Below are positions 15,704 to 24,660 of a stretch of 64,000 bases of DNA, in pieces. A program made the translations under genes and the position numbers. How positions within the stretch are numbered: position 1 is the first letter of the stretch; each line of letters begins with the position of its first letter. The notes under the pieces are model-generated. The model was not told the DNA's origin, ran no database searches, and saw only the letters and a program-made list of their open reading frames with translations. The DNA comes from SSF14 sp046331245 (GTDB lineage Bacteria > Actinomycetota > Acidimicrobiia > Acidimicrobiales > Microtrichaceae): the NCBI GenBank assembly GCA_046331245.1, contig JAXLRH010000004.1:248001-312000 (forward strand), written 5' to 3'.

Positions 15704-17767
15704 GTGTTCCCGAAGAAGCTCGGCGCCAGCCTCTTCCCCATGGCCGTGGTGTTCGTGGTGGCCCTCATGGTCATCCCGGTGCCCACGGTCGTGCTCGACG
15801 TCCTCCTGGCCTGCAACCTGGGCCTCGCGATCCTGATGCTCCTCGCGTCGTTGAACGTGTCGAAGGCCCTCGACCTCTCCGCGTTCCCGTCGTTGCTCCT
15901 CATCGCCACGCTGTTCCGCCTCGGCCTCAACGTGAGCACGGCGCGCCTCATCCTCAGCGAGGGCGACGCCGGTCAGGTCATCAAGGCGTTCGGCAGCTTC
16001 GTCATCGGCGGATCGCTCATCGTCGGCCTCGTCGTGTTCTTCATCCTCGTCGTGATCCAGTTCGTCGTGATCACGAACGGTGCCACCCGCGTCGCCGAGG
16101 TCGCGGCGCGCTTCACCCTCGACGCCATGCCCGGCAAGCAGATGGCGATCGACGCCGACCTCAACGCCGGTGTCATCGACGACACCGAGGCCCGCCGGCG
16201 CCGCAACGAGGTCACCGCCGAAGCCGACTTCTACGGCGCCATGGACGGTGCATCCAAGTTCGTGAAGGGCGATGCGATCGCCGCCATCGTCATCACCGCC
16301 GTGAACCTCATCGGCGGCCTCCTCATCGGCGTGATCCAGCGTCACCAGCCCATCGGCGACGCGGTCAACACGTACAGCCTCCTCACCGTGGGCGACGGCC
16401 TCATCTCCCAGATCCCGGCGCTGCTCGTGTCGATCTCCTCGGGCCTCATCATCACCCGTGCCGCCAGCGTCGACGACCTCGGCAGCGACGTGACGTCGCA
16501 GTTCGCCCGTCAGCACCGCGCCATCCGCACCGGCGGTCTGGCGATGATGGCGTTCGCGATCGCCCCCGGCATCCCGAAGGTCCCGTTCATCGTCGTCGGC
16601 GGTGGCGCCTACCTGCTCGGCCGTCGCCTCGGGAAGGCCGAGGAGGAGCTCGATCGCGAGACCCTCGCCGCGCTGCCCATGGCGGACCAGGTCGACACCG
16701 ACCCCAACTCGCCGGCCGAGCTCGGCCGCGCGCTGCGGATCGAGCCGCTCAGCCTCGAGCTCGCCGTCGACCTCGTCGACCTCGTCGACCCGGCCGCCAA
16801 CGGCGACCTGCTCGATCGCGTGCAGGCGCTGCGCCGCAAGCTCGTCGAGGAGCTCGGCATCGTGATCCCGCCGGTCCGCACCCGTGACAATGTCGAGCTC
16901 GAGCTCGGCACCTACCTCGTCCGCATCCACGGTGTGGAGGTGGCGACGGGGTACGCGCCGAACGGCCGGTTCCTCGTCATCGCCGACGACCTGTCGATCT
17001 ACCCCGGGCCCGAGGTGTTCGAGCCGGTGTTCGGCCTGCCCGCCAAGTGGATCGGGCCCGAGCACAAGGCATCGGCCGAGGCGATGGGCGCGACCGTCGT
17101 CGACCGTGCCTCCGTCGTCACCACCCACCTCGCCGAGATCGCCCGCGAGCACGCTCCGGAGCTGCTCAGCCGCCAGGACGTGAAGGCCCTCATCGACCTG
17201 GTGCGCGAGCACGACAGCGCCGTCGTCGACGACCTCGCCGCCTGCGGCGTGAGCCTCGCCGAGACCCAGCAGGTGCTGCACCAGCTGCTCGCCGAGCAGG
17301 TGCCGATCCGCGACCTGAGCCGCATCCTCGAGGTGATCAGCGAGCGTGCCCGGGTCACCCGCGACACCGAGCTCGTGGTCGAGGCCGTCCGCCAGTCGCT
17401 CGGTCCCACCATCTGCGCGTCGCGTGCCCAGAACGGTCACCTCGCGGTGATCACGCTCGACCCGATGGTGGAGCAGGGCCTGCTCGGCACGCTGCAGCGC
17501 ACCGAGTCCGGCTCCTACCTCGCCCTCGATCCCGACACGGCGGGCCGCATCGGCCACGCGCTGGTCGCCCAGCTCCGTGCCGCCGAGCAGATGGGCCACG
17601 AGCCCGTCCTCGTGTGCGCACCCAGCCTGCGACCGGCGATGCGCAGCTTCGTCTCACGCCTCGTTCCCCACATGCCCGTCCTCTCCTACGACGAGCTCGC
17701 AGACCACCTGACCATCGACGACCTCGGAGCGGTGACCCTTGACCAGAACAGCAGCACCCATGTCTGA
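15704..17767 (+). CDS. flhA: Flagellar biosynthesis protein FlhA
   Basis: FlhA forms the nonameric export gate ring. The protein has 687 residues, the typical length. The N-terminal half has about eight membrane helices with the signature FRLGLNVSTARLIL and the conserved loop RVAEVAARFTLDAMPGKQMAIDADLNAG. The C-terminal half is the soluble chaperone-docking domain (from about 340, ending DDLGAVTLDQNSSTHV). The GTG start follows AAGGAG by 7 nt. A 109-nt gap separates it from flhB. Confidence 0.96.
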   Translation: MFPKKLGASLFPMAVVFVVALMVIPVPTVVLDVLLACNLGLAILMLLASLNVSKALDLSAFPSLLLIATLFRLGLNVSTARLILSEGDAGQVIKAFGSFVIGGSLIVGLVVFFILVVIQFVVITNGATRVAEVAARFTLDAMPGKQMAIDADLNAGVIDDTEARRRRNEVTAEADFYGAMDGASKFVKGDAIAAIVITAVNLIGGLLIGVIQRHQPIGDAVNTYSLLTVGDGLISQIPALLVSISSGLIITRAASVDDLGSDVTSQFARQHRAIRTGGLAMMAFAIAPGIPKVPFIVVGGGAYLLGRRLGKAEEELDRETLAALPMADQVDTDPNSPAELGRALRIEPLSLELAVDLVDLVDPAANGDLLDRVQALRRKLVEELGIVIPPVRTRDNVELELGTYLVRIHGVEVATGYAPNGRFLVIADDLSIYPGPEVFEPVFGLPAKWIGPEHKASAEAMGATVVDRASVVTTHLAEIAREHAPELLSRQDVKALIDLVREHDSAVVDDLAACGVSLAETQQVLHQLLAEQVPIRDLSRILEVISERARVTRDTELVVEAVRQSLGPTICASRAQNGHLAVITLDPMVEQGLLGTLQRTESGSYLALDPDTAGRIGHALVAQLRAAEQMGHEPVLVCAPSLRPAMRSFVSRLVPHMPVLSYDELADHLTIDDLGAVTLDQNSSTHV

Positions 17768-19061
17768 CAGCGCGCCGGGCACCCGCAAGGTGTCCTACGA
17801 GGGCTTCCCCGTGGAGGCCGTGCTGGCCCGCGTGCACGCGGTGCACGGCACCGACGTGCACATCACCTCGGCCGAACGCGTCCGCCGCGGTGGCATCGGC
17901 GGGTTCTTCGCCCGTGAGCTCTTCGTGGTGACGGTCGCCGTCCCCGTCGACGACGGCACGGCCGACGAACCGAGGTTCCTGCCGCTCGGCCGCATCGGCG
18001 ACGACGCGCCCGAGGTGGGCACCGAGGAGATCGACCCCGAGGACATCGAGGGCGCGCTGTCGCTCGCCGAACCCGAGCGTGCGCCGGTCGCCGAACGTGA
18101 CGACGCCGACGCGGAGATCTGGGCGCTCCTGGCCGCTGCAGCGGTCGCGCCTCCGGCCGCCGCACAGGTTGCCGCCGAGGTCGTCGAGCTGGTCGCCGCG
18201 GAGGTCGCACCGCCGGCCCCGCCGGTCGTCGCCGAGGTCGTCGAGCCGGTCATCGGCGCCGCGCCGATCGCCTCCACCACGTTGATCCCGCCGGCGTTCA
18301 TCCCCGCCATCGCGAACGCCACGGCGCCGGCCGCCGCCCCGTCGCCGGCTGCGCCGGCCCCGGCCGCGCCGGCCCCGGCCGCGCCGGCGCCCTTCCTCCG
18401 GGCCGTTCCCGACGCCGACGCCGACGTCGTGTCGATGCGTCCGCACCGCCTGCGGCGCACCATCTCGCCGCCGGTCGATCTCGCCGACCTCATCGGCGAG
18501 TTCGAGTCGCTGCCGGCCGCGCCGCCCATCCCGTCGAGCGGCATCATCGCCGTCGTCGGCAACCGCATCGACGCGCTGCAGGTCGCCGGTCGGCTCGCCG
18601 TGACCCTCGGCATCGCCCCCGACGACGTCATCGTCGCCGCACCGGGCGCCGACATCGTCGTGCCCTCCGTCGACGACACCATGCGACTCGCCGCCACCAC
18701 CCGGTACCGCTGCAACCCGGTGGCGATCATCGCCGTCGAGCTGGTGGCCGGCCGGGTCGGACACGACTGGGCTCGGGCCGTGCTCGACGGGCTTCGTGCC
18801 GAGCAGGTGCGCCTCGCCGCCGACACGACGCGCCTCCTCACGCAGCTGCACCTGAGCGTCGCCGCCCTCGGTGGCGTCGACGTGGTCGACCTGCTGAACG
18901 CCGCCTCGCATCCCGAGGCGGCATCGGTGATCGAGCTCGGCACGCCGGTCGCCACCATCGACGGCCGCCCGGCGACGCCCGAGATGTGGGCCGCCACCGT
19001 GCTCGCCGGCCACCTCCGGGAGACCTCGACGGTCGACCGCTTCGCGACGGGCACTCGGTAA
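17760..19061 (+). CDS. FlhF-like protein lacking a P-loop
   Basis: A 433-residue protein in the place where flhF often follows flhA. The N-terminal module (about 5-60; VSYEGFPVEAVLARVHAVHGTDVHITSAERVRR, then GGFFARELFVVTV) resembles the FlhF/Jag N-domain. The middle (110-230) is an Ala/Pro-rich linker with repeats of AAPAPAAPAPA. The C-terminal part (265-433) begins GIIAVVGNRIDALQVAGRLAVTLG, where an SRP-type GTPase would have VGPTGVGKTT; no Walker A is present. A TTG start at 17739 is possible. It may have lost GTPase activity or belong to a separate actinobacterial family. Confidence 0.6.
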   Translation: MSDSAPGTRKVSYEGFPVEAVLARVHAVHGTDVHITSAERVRRGGIGGFFARELFVVTVAVPVDDGTADEPRFLPLGRIGDDAPEVGTEEIDPEDIEGALSLAEPERAPVAERDDADAEIWALLAAAAVAPPAAAQVAAEVVELVAAEVAPPAPPVVAEVVEPVIGAAPIASTTLIPPAFIPAIANATAPAAAPSPAAPAPAAPAPAAPAPFLRAVPDADADVVSMRPHRLRRTISPPVDLADLIGEFESLPAAPPIPSSGIIAVVGNRIDALQVAGRLAVTLGIAPDDVIVAAPGADIVVPSVDDTMRLAATTRYRCNPVAIIAVELVAGRVGHDWARAVLDGLRAEQVRLAADTTRLLTQLHLSVAALGGVDVVDLLNAASHPEAASVIELGTPVATIDGRPATPEMWAATVLAGHLRETSTVDRFATGTR

Positions 19062-19065
19062 GGTC

Positions 19066-19491
19066 ATGAGCGTGCTCATCAGCTCCGAACGCTTCGGTGA
19101 CGTCGACTGCGAGGAATCCTCGACGCTGAGCTTCCCCCGCGGTCTGCTCGGCTTCGAGGACCAGACGGCGTTCGCCGTCGTGCCCGTCGACGAGGACGGC
19201 ATCTACAGCTGGCTGCAGTCGGCCAACGATCCGGCCCTGGCGTTCCTCGTCACCTCGCCGCATTTCTTCTTCGCCGACTACGAGCCCGACGTCGACGACG
19301 CCGACCTCGCCGAGCTCGACCTCACCGATCCGTCGGAGACGCTCGTGCTCTGCCTCCTCACCGTCGGCGAGGACTCGATCACCGCCAACCTGCTCGGCCC
19401 GGTCGTGGTCAACACCCGCACCCGCGTCGCCCGCCAGGTGGTCCTCACCGACAACCGCTGGTCCACCCGAGAATCGCTGAGCGGCAGCTAG
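19066..19491 (+). CDS. fliW: Flagellar assembly factor FliW
   Basis: FliW binds flagellin and, when freed, antagonises CsrA. The protein has 141 residues. Family features are LSFPRGLLGFEDQTAFAVVP near the N-terminus, then WLQSANDPALAFLVTSP, and the C-terminal TANLLGPVVVNTRTRVARQVVL. The csrA ATG follows its stop codon directly, with no gap. An alternative GTG start at 19072 would fit a TAAGGT box 7 nt upstream. Confidence 0.95.
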   Translation: MSVLISSERFGDVDCEESSTLSFPRGLLGFEDQTAFAVVPVDEDGIYSWLQSANDPALAFLVTSPHFFFADYEPDVDDADLAELDLTDPSETLVLCLLTVGEDSITANLLGPVVVNTRTRVARQVVLTDNRWSTRESLSGS

Positions 19492-19722
19492 ATGCTCGTC
19501 CTGTCGCGTCGCACCAACGAATCGATCATCATCAACGGCAACATCACCGTGACGGTGCTGGAGATCCGTGGTGACCACATTCGCATCGGCATCGACGCGC
19601 CTCGCGAGATCACCATCCACCGCGAGGAGATCCACGCGGAGTTGGCCCAGGCCAACCGCCTGGCATCCGAGTCGAAGCCCGGCGACGTCGCGAAGCTGCC
19701 CCGTCCGAAGCCCGGAGCCTGA
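19492..19722 (+). CDS. csrA: Carbon storage regulator / translational repressor CsrA
   Basis: CsrA is a dimeric RNA-binding protein that blocks translation at GGA motifs. The protein has 76 residues: MLVLSRRTNESIIINGNITV, then VLEIRGDHIRIGIDAPREITIHREEI, including the RNA-contact residues of the first and last strands (L4, R6 and the R47-type position). It starts directly after the fliW stop. Pairing with fliW points to a role in flagellin control, and the fliC leader in this window has matching target sites. Confidence 0.96.
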   Translation: MLVLSRRTNESIIINGNITVTVLEIRGDHIRIGIDAPREITIHREEIHAELAQANRLASESKPGDVAKLPRPKPGA

Positions 19723-19764
19723 TCCGCCGGTCGTTCGCGGCCTCGTGTGGTGCAGACTGGTCGG

Positions 19765-20844
19765 GTGACGAACCCGTCCGACTCCTCGTCGCACCTTCCT
19801 CCGCCGGTCCCGACGGCGCCGCCCGGCGTGGCGCCGGCCGGTGTCACGCCACGCCCCGGCGTCGCGGTCGGTCGCGTGGTGTCGGTCGAGGTGACCGCGG
19901 TGTCACCGGGCGAGATCGAGGTGAAGCTGGCCGACGGCCGGTCGGGTGTGATCGCCCGCTCGGACCTCGGCGACGAGCCGCTCCCGTCGGTCGGCCAGAC
20001 GGTCGACGCCGCGCTGCTCGCCCGTGACGACCCCCGCCATCGTGTCGTGCTCAGCCGCTCGTGGGCGGTGAAGCTCCGCCGGTGGGAGGCCGTCGAGGCG
20101 GCGATGGCGTCGGGCGAGCCGATGCACGGCGTGGTCACGCGGGCGATCAAGGGCGGCTTCATCGTCGATCTCGGGCTGCGTGCCTTCCTCCCGAGCTCGA
20201 TGGCGGGCATCGCCGAAGGCGGCGACGGCGCCGAGCTCGTCGGCACCGAGACCGACGTGGTGGTCACCGAGGTCAACCGCGCGCTCGACCGCGTCGTGGT
20301 GTCGCGCCGGGACCTGTTGCGTCGCCAACGACGTCAGGCGGAGCGCGACGTCTTCGGCTCGCTCGTCGTGGGGGAGCGCGTCACCGGCACGGTCGTCGGC
20401 CTCGTCGAGTACGGCGCGCACGTCGATCTGGGTGGAGTGCGCGCCCTGTTGCACCGCACGGAGATGTCGTGGGGTCGCGTCGCTCGTCCCGGCGACGTCG
20501 TGGCGGTGGGCGACCGGGTGGAGGCGGTGGTCATCGCCGTCAACCGGTCGAAGCGCCGTATCAGCCTCTCGATCCGCCAGCTCGCGCCCGATCCGTACGC
20601 CGCGCTCGAGGTCGGTTCGATCCGCACCGCCGTCGTCACCCGTGTCGTCGAGTACGGCGTGTTCGCCCGCATCGACGACACCGACATCGTCGGCCTCGTG
20701 CACATGAGCGAGCTCACCGATCTGCCGGGTTACCGTCCCGACGAGGTCGTCACGCCGGGTGAGCAGGTCCATGTCAAGGTGCTGGGCGTCGATCTCGACA
20801 AGCGTCGCGTGAGCCTCTCGGTCCGCCAGGCCCTCCTCGCCTGA
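19765..20844 (+). CDS. Four-repeat S1 RNA-binding domain protein
   Basis: A 359-residue protein with four S1-type beta-barrel repeats: about 30-90 (VGRVVSVEVTAVSPGEIEVKLADG), 115-180 (MHGVVTRAIKGGFIVDLG), 200-270 (VTGTVVGLVEYGAHVDLGGV) and 285-355 (RTAVVTRVVEYGVFARIDD). It resembles ribosomal protein S1 in layout but is shorter, and an Ala/Pro-rich N-terminus precedes the first repeat. It may be an S1 paralogue that binds mRNA; it follows csrA by 42 nt. The start is uncertain: the GTG at 19765 (MTNPSDSS) is chosen over the GTG at 19747, neither with a clear Shine-Dalgarno. Confidence 0.85.
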   Translation: MTNPSDSSSHLPPPVPTAPPGVAPAGVTPRPGVAVGRVVSVEVTAVSPGEIEVKLADGRSGVIARSDLGDEPLPSVGQTVDAALLARDDPRHRVVLSRSWAVKLRRWEAVEAAMASGEPMHGVVTRAIKGGFIVDLGLRAFLPSSMAGIAEGGDGAELVGTETDVVVTEVNRALDRVVVSRRDLLRRQRRQAERDVFGSLVVGERVTGTVVGLVEYGAHVDLGGVRALLHRTEMSWGRVARPGDVVAVGDRVEAVVIAVNRSKRRISLSIRQLAPDPYAALEVGSIRTAVVTRVVEYGVFARIDDTDIVGLVHMSELTDLPGYRPDEVVTPGEQVHVKVLGVDLDKRRVSLSVRQALLA

Positions 20845-20852
20845 CCGCCCCC

Positions 20853-20937
20853 CCGAGCCCTTCCCTCCGAGCCCCTCCCCCCCCCTCCGAGCCCCTCCCC
20901 CCTCCGAGCCCCTCCCCCCCTCCGAGCCCCTCCCCCT
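20853..20937 (+). repeat. C-rich tandem repeat, about five copies
   Basis: The unit CCGAGCCC(C)TCCC, followed by a variable run of C and T, recurs five times with periods of 14-20 bp. It lies between the S1-domain gene stop and the left palindrome. The complementary strand is G-rich. Confidence 0.85.
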
Positions 20938-20942
20938 CGTTC

Positions 20943-20984
20943 TGTGTTGCGAGGTGGCGGCTGGAGCCGCCACCTCGCAGCGCA
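20943..20984. terminator. Left copy of paired palindrome (bidirectional terminator or REP-like)
   Basis: GCGAGGTGGCGGCT-GG-AGCCGCCACCTCGC is a perfect 14-bp stem (20949-20978) that extends outward with G-T pairs to 20943-20984. It lies between convergent genes, so it can end both transcripts. A longer, near-identical copy lies at 21952-22003. Confidence 0.8.
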
Positions 20985-20988
20985 AGGG

Positions 20989-21898
20989 CTACGAAACAGC
21001 TGGTCGAGCGCCTCCTGCACCTGGGCGACGACTGCGGCGGAGTTCGTCCGAAGTGACGTCGTCGATCTCTCGGACCACGAATCCGTCGCGGGTGAGCGCA
21101 GCGATGCGCGCCGCGTCGGCGATGCGATCGATGAGTGCGTCGTGATACATCGCGCTCTGCACCTCGAGGATGACGGGCTTCGTCTGATGACGGAAGTCGG
21201 CGCGCCCGGTCCGCGTCGTGCCGCCGCTGTCGACCTGGCGGCACATGGGAATGTGGGCCTCGCGCAAGATCTACGCTTGCGCGCGACTCCAGATTCGAGG
21301 CGGCCGGCGTGTAGTCGAGACCCCGCAGTGCGAGATATCGACGCAACCCGGCTGTGCCGTTACGACCCCGAGCCCCCATGTCGCCGAGGAACGCGGAGAT
21401 GGAGGCACCGGACAGAATCCGCAGTGACCACATTCGTTCGACCAGCCGCTCGGCGCGTGGCTCCTTGCACACGGCGTAGATCTGGAGCGCGAGCAGCTCT
21501 GGACGAGCGACCGGCACGCCTCGAAGCACCGTCGACCAGCGATCCGGCAGTGCTCGGACGCGGTGTGTCCGAGCGAGACGTGTCGGGGTGCGGGACGATC
21601 TCGTCGTGGTGATGGTGAATGGCTTCAACGAACAGCCGGGCACCCGCCACCAGGCCCCGCCCGTGAGGTGCGACAGCGCAGCGTCACCGCCGGCGTCGAG
21701 CGTCGTGGCCATCAGCAGTTGATCTGTCGATCGAGGCGATCCGCGCAGCCGTGCGACCTCGTGCGTGATCGGCTCCCACCCCGACGATGCGAACAGGTGC
21801 TTGATGGCGTGGGAGGACCACGCCTGCTCACGAAGTTGGCGCCGTGAGACAACTCCGTGCTGACGCTCGGCCAGGTCATGCACTGCTGATGACGTCAT
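20989..21898 (-). pseudogene. AbiEi-like / DUF559 endonuclease-fold protein, frameshifted
   Basis: The frame starting MTSSAVHDLAERQHGVVSRR (ATG 21898-21896) has the N-terminal winged-helix pattern of the AbiEi-like/DUF559 family, followed by DQLLMATTLDAGGDAALSHL and GGAWW. After NLESRASVDL the C-terminal endonuclease-fold domain (LREAHIPMCRQVDSG, then GRADFRHQTKPVILEVQSAMYHD) is in another frame, so one base is extra or two are missing near 21265-21285. A second shift near 21045 may exist, because VVAQVQEALDQLFR is in a third frame. It lies between two copies of the same palindrome. It is either a decayed gene or carries sequencing errors. Confidence 0.75.
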
Positions 21899-21951
21899 CG
21901 ATCCAGCCTCGTCCCAACCGAGGCACACGACGATGGGGGCCGACCCCCGCT

Positions 21952-22003
21952 CGTTTTGTGTTGCGAGGTGGCGGCTCCAGCCGCCACCTCGCAACACAAA
22001 ACG
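21952..22003. terminator. Right copy of paired palindrome, 25-bp perfect stem
   Basis: The stem runs 21952-21976 and 21979-22003 with a CC loop. Its core is the same as the left copy (GCGAGGTGGCGGCT), and both copies have TGTGTT on the left flank. It lies 55 nt after the purU stop and 54 nt before the DUF559 gene start, so it could end purU transcription. Confidence 0.85.
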
Positions 22004-22052
22004 GGGAAAGGGGCGGGAAAACGGGGAAGGGGGGCGGGGGCGGGGGGTGCGG
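22001..22052 (+). repeat. G-rich tract next to the right palindrome
   Basis: Runs of three to six G (for example GGGGCGGG, GGGGAAGGGGGG and GGGGGCGGGGGG) fill 50 nt between the right palindrome and the purU stop. It mirrors the C-rich tandem array left of the other palindrome. Four-run spacing would allow a G-quadruplex on this strand. Confidence 0.7.
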
Positions 22053-22057
22053 GAGTG

Positions 22058-22900
<843 letters not shown>

Positions 22901-22908
22901 GCCGCGTG

Positions 22909-23325
22909 TCAGCCGAAGGTGAGTCGGTCGACCGACCAGTACGCGCGCAGCGCGACGATGCGACCGTCGCCGTCGATCCGGTAGGTGAACACGCCGTCGG
23001 TGTTCACCACGAGACCGTCGGCCATGGTCGTCGTGATGCGTCCGACGTTGGCGACCTCGTCGCCCGCCTCCCACGACTCCCGGATCGTGAACCGCACCTC
23101 GTTGGGGCCGATGACGTTGTCGTAGAACGCGGCGATGGCGTCGTGCCCGTGGTGCCCGAGCCCCGTGGGGTCGAGCGCCGAGACGCCGATGGGGTCGGCC
23201 ACGACGGCGTCGGGAGCGAAGAGGGCGAGCCAGCCCTCGCGGTCGCCCGCCTCGACGGCGTTCATCGAGCGGATCGAGACCGCTCGCGCTGGGTGGTCGG
23301 GGAGGTCGTCAGGCAGCACCGGCAT
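22909..23325 (-). CDS. NTF2/SnoaL-like protein (ketosteroid isomerase fold)
   Basis: A 138-residue single-domain protein from the ATG at 23325 (MPVLPDDLPDHPARAV). The pattern NAVEAGDREGWLALFAPDAVVADPIG, then the closing strand DGRIVALRAYWSVDRLTF, is typical of the NTF2-like/SnoaL fold. This fold includes limonene-epoxide hydrolases and ketosteroid isomerases. It overlaps the P450 gene end by 17 nt, so the two are probably expressed together, which suggests a role with a hydroxylated or steroid-like substrate. The exact reaction is unknown. Confidence 0.8.
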   Translation of the reverse strand: MPVLPDDLPDHPARAVSIRSMNAVEAGDREGWLALFAPDAVVADPIGVSALDPTGLGHHGHDAIAAFYDNVIGPNEVRFTIRESWEAGDEVANVGRITTTMADGLVVNTDGVFTYRIDGDGRIVALRAYWSVDRLTFG

Positions 23326-24604
23326 CGGACAAGAGTGGCACGTCGGTGGGGGTGAACTCACACCGCATGCGCTTGATGCCGTGGATGAACGGCGACTGGA
23401 GGAAGTCGGGCTCGCTGGTGATCGTGAGGTCCGGGAGCCACCGGAACATCTCCTCGAACATCGTGCGGATCTCGCGTCGCGCCAGGTTGGCGCCGAGGCA
23501 GAAGTGGGGGCCGCCCGCGCCGAACCCGATGTGGTCGTTGGGGGAGCGCGTCACGTCGAAGCGGTACGGGTCGTCGAAGTGCCGCTCGTCGCGGTTGCCC
23601 GACTCGTACCACATCACGATCTTGTCGCCGGCGGCGATCGCCTGGCCGCCGAGCTCGGTGTCCTCGGTGGCGGTGCGGCGGAAGTGGATGACGGGCGTGG
23701 CCCAGCGCACGATCTCCTCGACGGCGGTGGGGGACACGCGCTCGGGGTCGGCGACCCAGGCGGCCCGCTGGTCGGGGTGCTGCTGGAGCAGCCACGCGCC
23801 GTGGCTGATGGCGTTGCGCGTGGTCTCGTTGCCGGCGGCGGCGAGGAGGATGAAGAAGCTCGCCATCTCGCTCGGCGTGAGGGACTCGCCGTCGACCGAT
23901 GCGTGCATCAACGCCGACACGAGGTCGTCGGCGGGGTTGGCGAGGCGGTCCTCGCCGACCGCCTGTGCGATGGCGGCCATCTCGAGCGACGCGCCGATGA
24001 GCGTCTCCCAGTCGGGCGTCAGCTCGGGGTCGCCGCCGCCGAGGATGATGTTCGTGAGCTCCATGATGCGGTGCCACGACTCGCGGGGGATGCCCATCAT
24101 CTCGCAGATGATCTGGAGCGGCAGCACCGACGCGATGTCCTCGACGAAGTCGCAGCCACCGGTGGTCGCGGCGGCGGCGATGACGCTGCGCGCCTTGATG
24201 CGGACGTCGTCGTCGATGCGGGCGACCATCCGGGGCGTGAACGACTTCGACACGATGCGCCGCATGCGGGTGTGCCGCGGCGCGTCCATGTTGATCATCG
24301 AGCCATAGAACTCGGCCAGGAAGACCGGGAGGTCCTGGATGCTGGTGCCGTTGCCGGACGCGAACCGCTCGGGGTGGCGCGAGACCTCCATGATGTCGTC
24401 GAACCGCGTGACCGACCAGAAGCCGGGGCCCGGCGGGAGGCCGGGGATCTCGGGCTCGGGGGAGAAGACGACGGGGGCATCGTCGCGCAGCTTCTTGAAG
24501 TAGGCGGCGCGCGTGCCGGAGCCATTCGCCCAGCCCTCGATCGTCGCCATGAGCGGGTCGTCGATCGAGATGCCGCTGGTGTCCGGTTCGTCGGGTGCGC
24601 TCAT
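23309..24604 (-). CDS. Cytochrome P450 (CYP125/142-like)
   Basis: A 431-residue soluble P450. The heme-binding loop is FGAGGPHFCLGANLARRE with Cys at about 369, the I-helix reads LLAAAGNETTRNAISHG, and EEIVRWATP fits the ExxR helix. The AGNETTRN helix and the long N-terminus are features shared with steroid-side-chain CYP125/CYP142 enzymes, so a sterol or fatty-acid substrate is likely but not shown. The start ATG at 24604 lies 6 nt after a TACACT box, and a palindromic operator lies just upstream, shared with the divergent helicase gene. Confidence 0.88.
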   Translation of the reverse strand: MSAPDEPDTSGISIDDPLMATIEGWANGSGTRAAYFKKLRDDAPVVFSPEPEIPGLPPGPGFWSVTRFDDIMEVSRHPERFASGNGTSIQDLPVFLAEFYGSMINMDAPRHTRMRRIVSKSFTPRMVARIDDDVRIKARSVIAAAATTGGCDFVEDIASVLPLQIICEMMGIPRESWHRIMELTNIILGGGDPELTPDWETLIGASLEMAAIAQAVGEDRLANPADDLVSALMHASVDGESLTPSEMASFFILLAAAGNETTRNAISHGAWLLQQHPDQRAAWVADPERVSPTAVEEIVRWATPVIHFRRTATEDTELGGQAIAAGDKIVMWYESGNRDERHFDDPYRFDVTRSPNDHIGFGAGGPHFCLGANLARREIRTMFEEMFRWLPDLTITSEPDFLQSPFIHGIKRMRCEFTPTDVPLLSDAGAA

Positions 24605-24625
24605 GGGTGGAGTGTAGTCACCGGA

Positions 24626-24643
24626 CTTGACCGCACGGTCAAG
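24626..24643. promoter_or_regulatory. Palindromic operator between P450 and helicase genes
   Basis: CTTGACCG-CA-CGGTCAAG, perfect 8-bp arms, lies 22 nt upstream of the P450 start and 18 nt upstream of the helicase start. The arm length and 2-nt centre fit a TetR-family operator. It overlaps the likely minus-35 region of the P450 promoter. Confidence 0.7.
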
Positions 24644-24660
24644 AAAATGGGCCTGCCAGA

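Noticed and set aside
15419..17599. Minus-strand frame of 726 codons opposite flhA
   Set aside because: Antisense shadow of flhA; the composition is a run of Asp, Glu, Arg and Gly with no recognisable domain.
20853..20937. CRISPR-like array
   Set aside because: The C-rich repeats have no unique spacers of constant length and no cas genes are near; it is simple tandem DNA.
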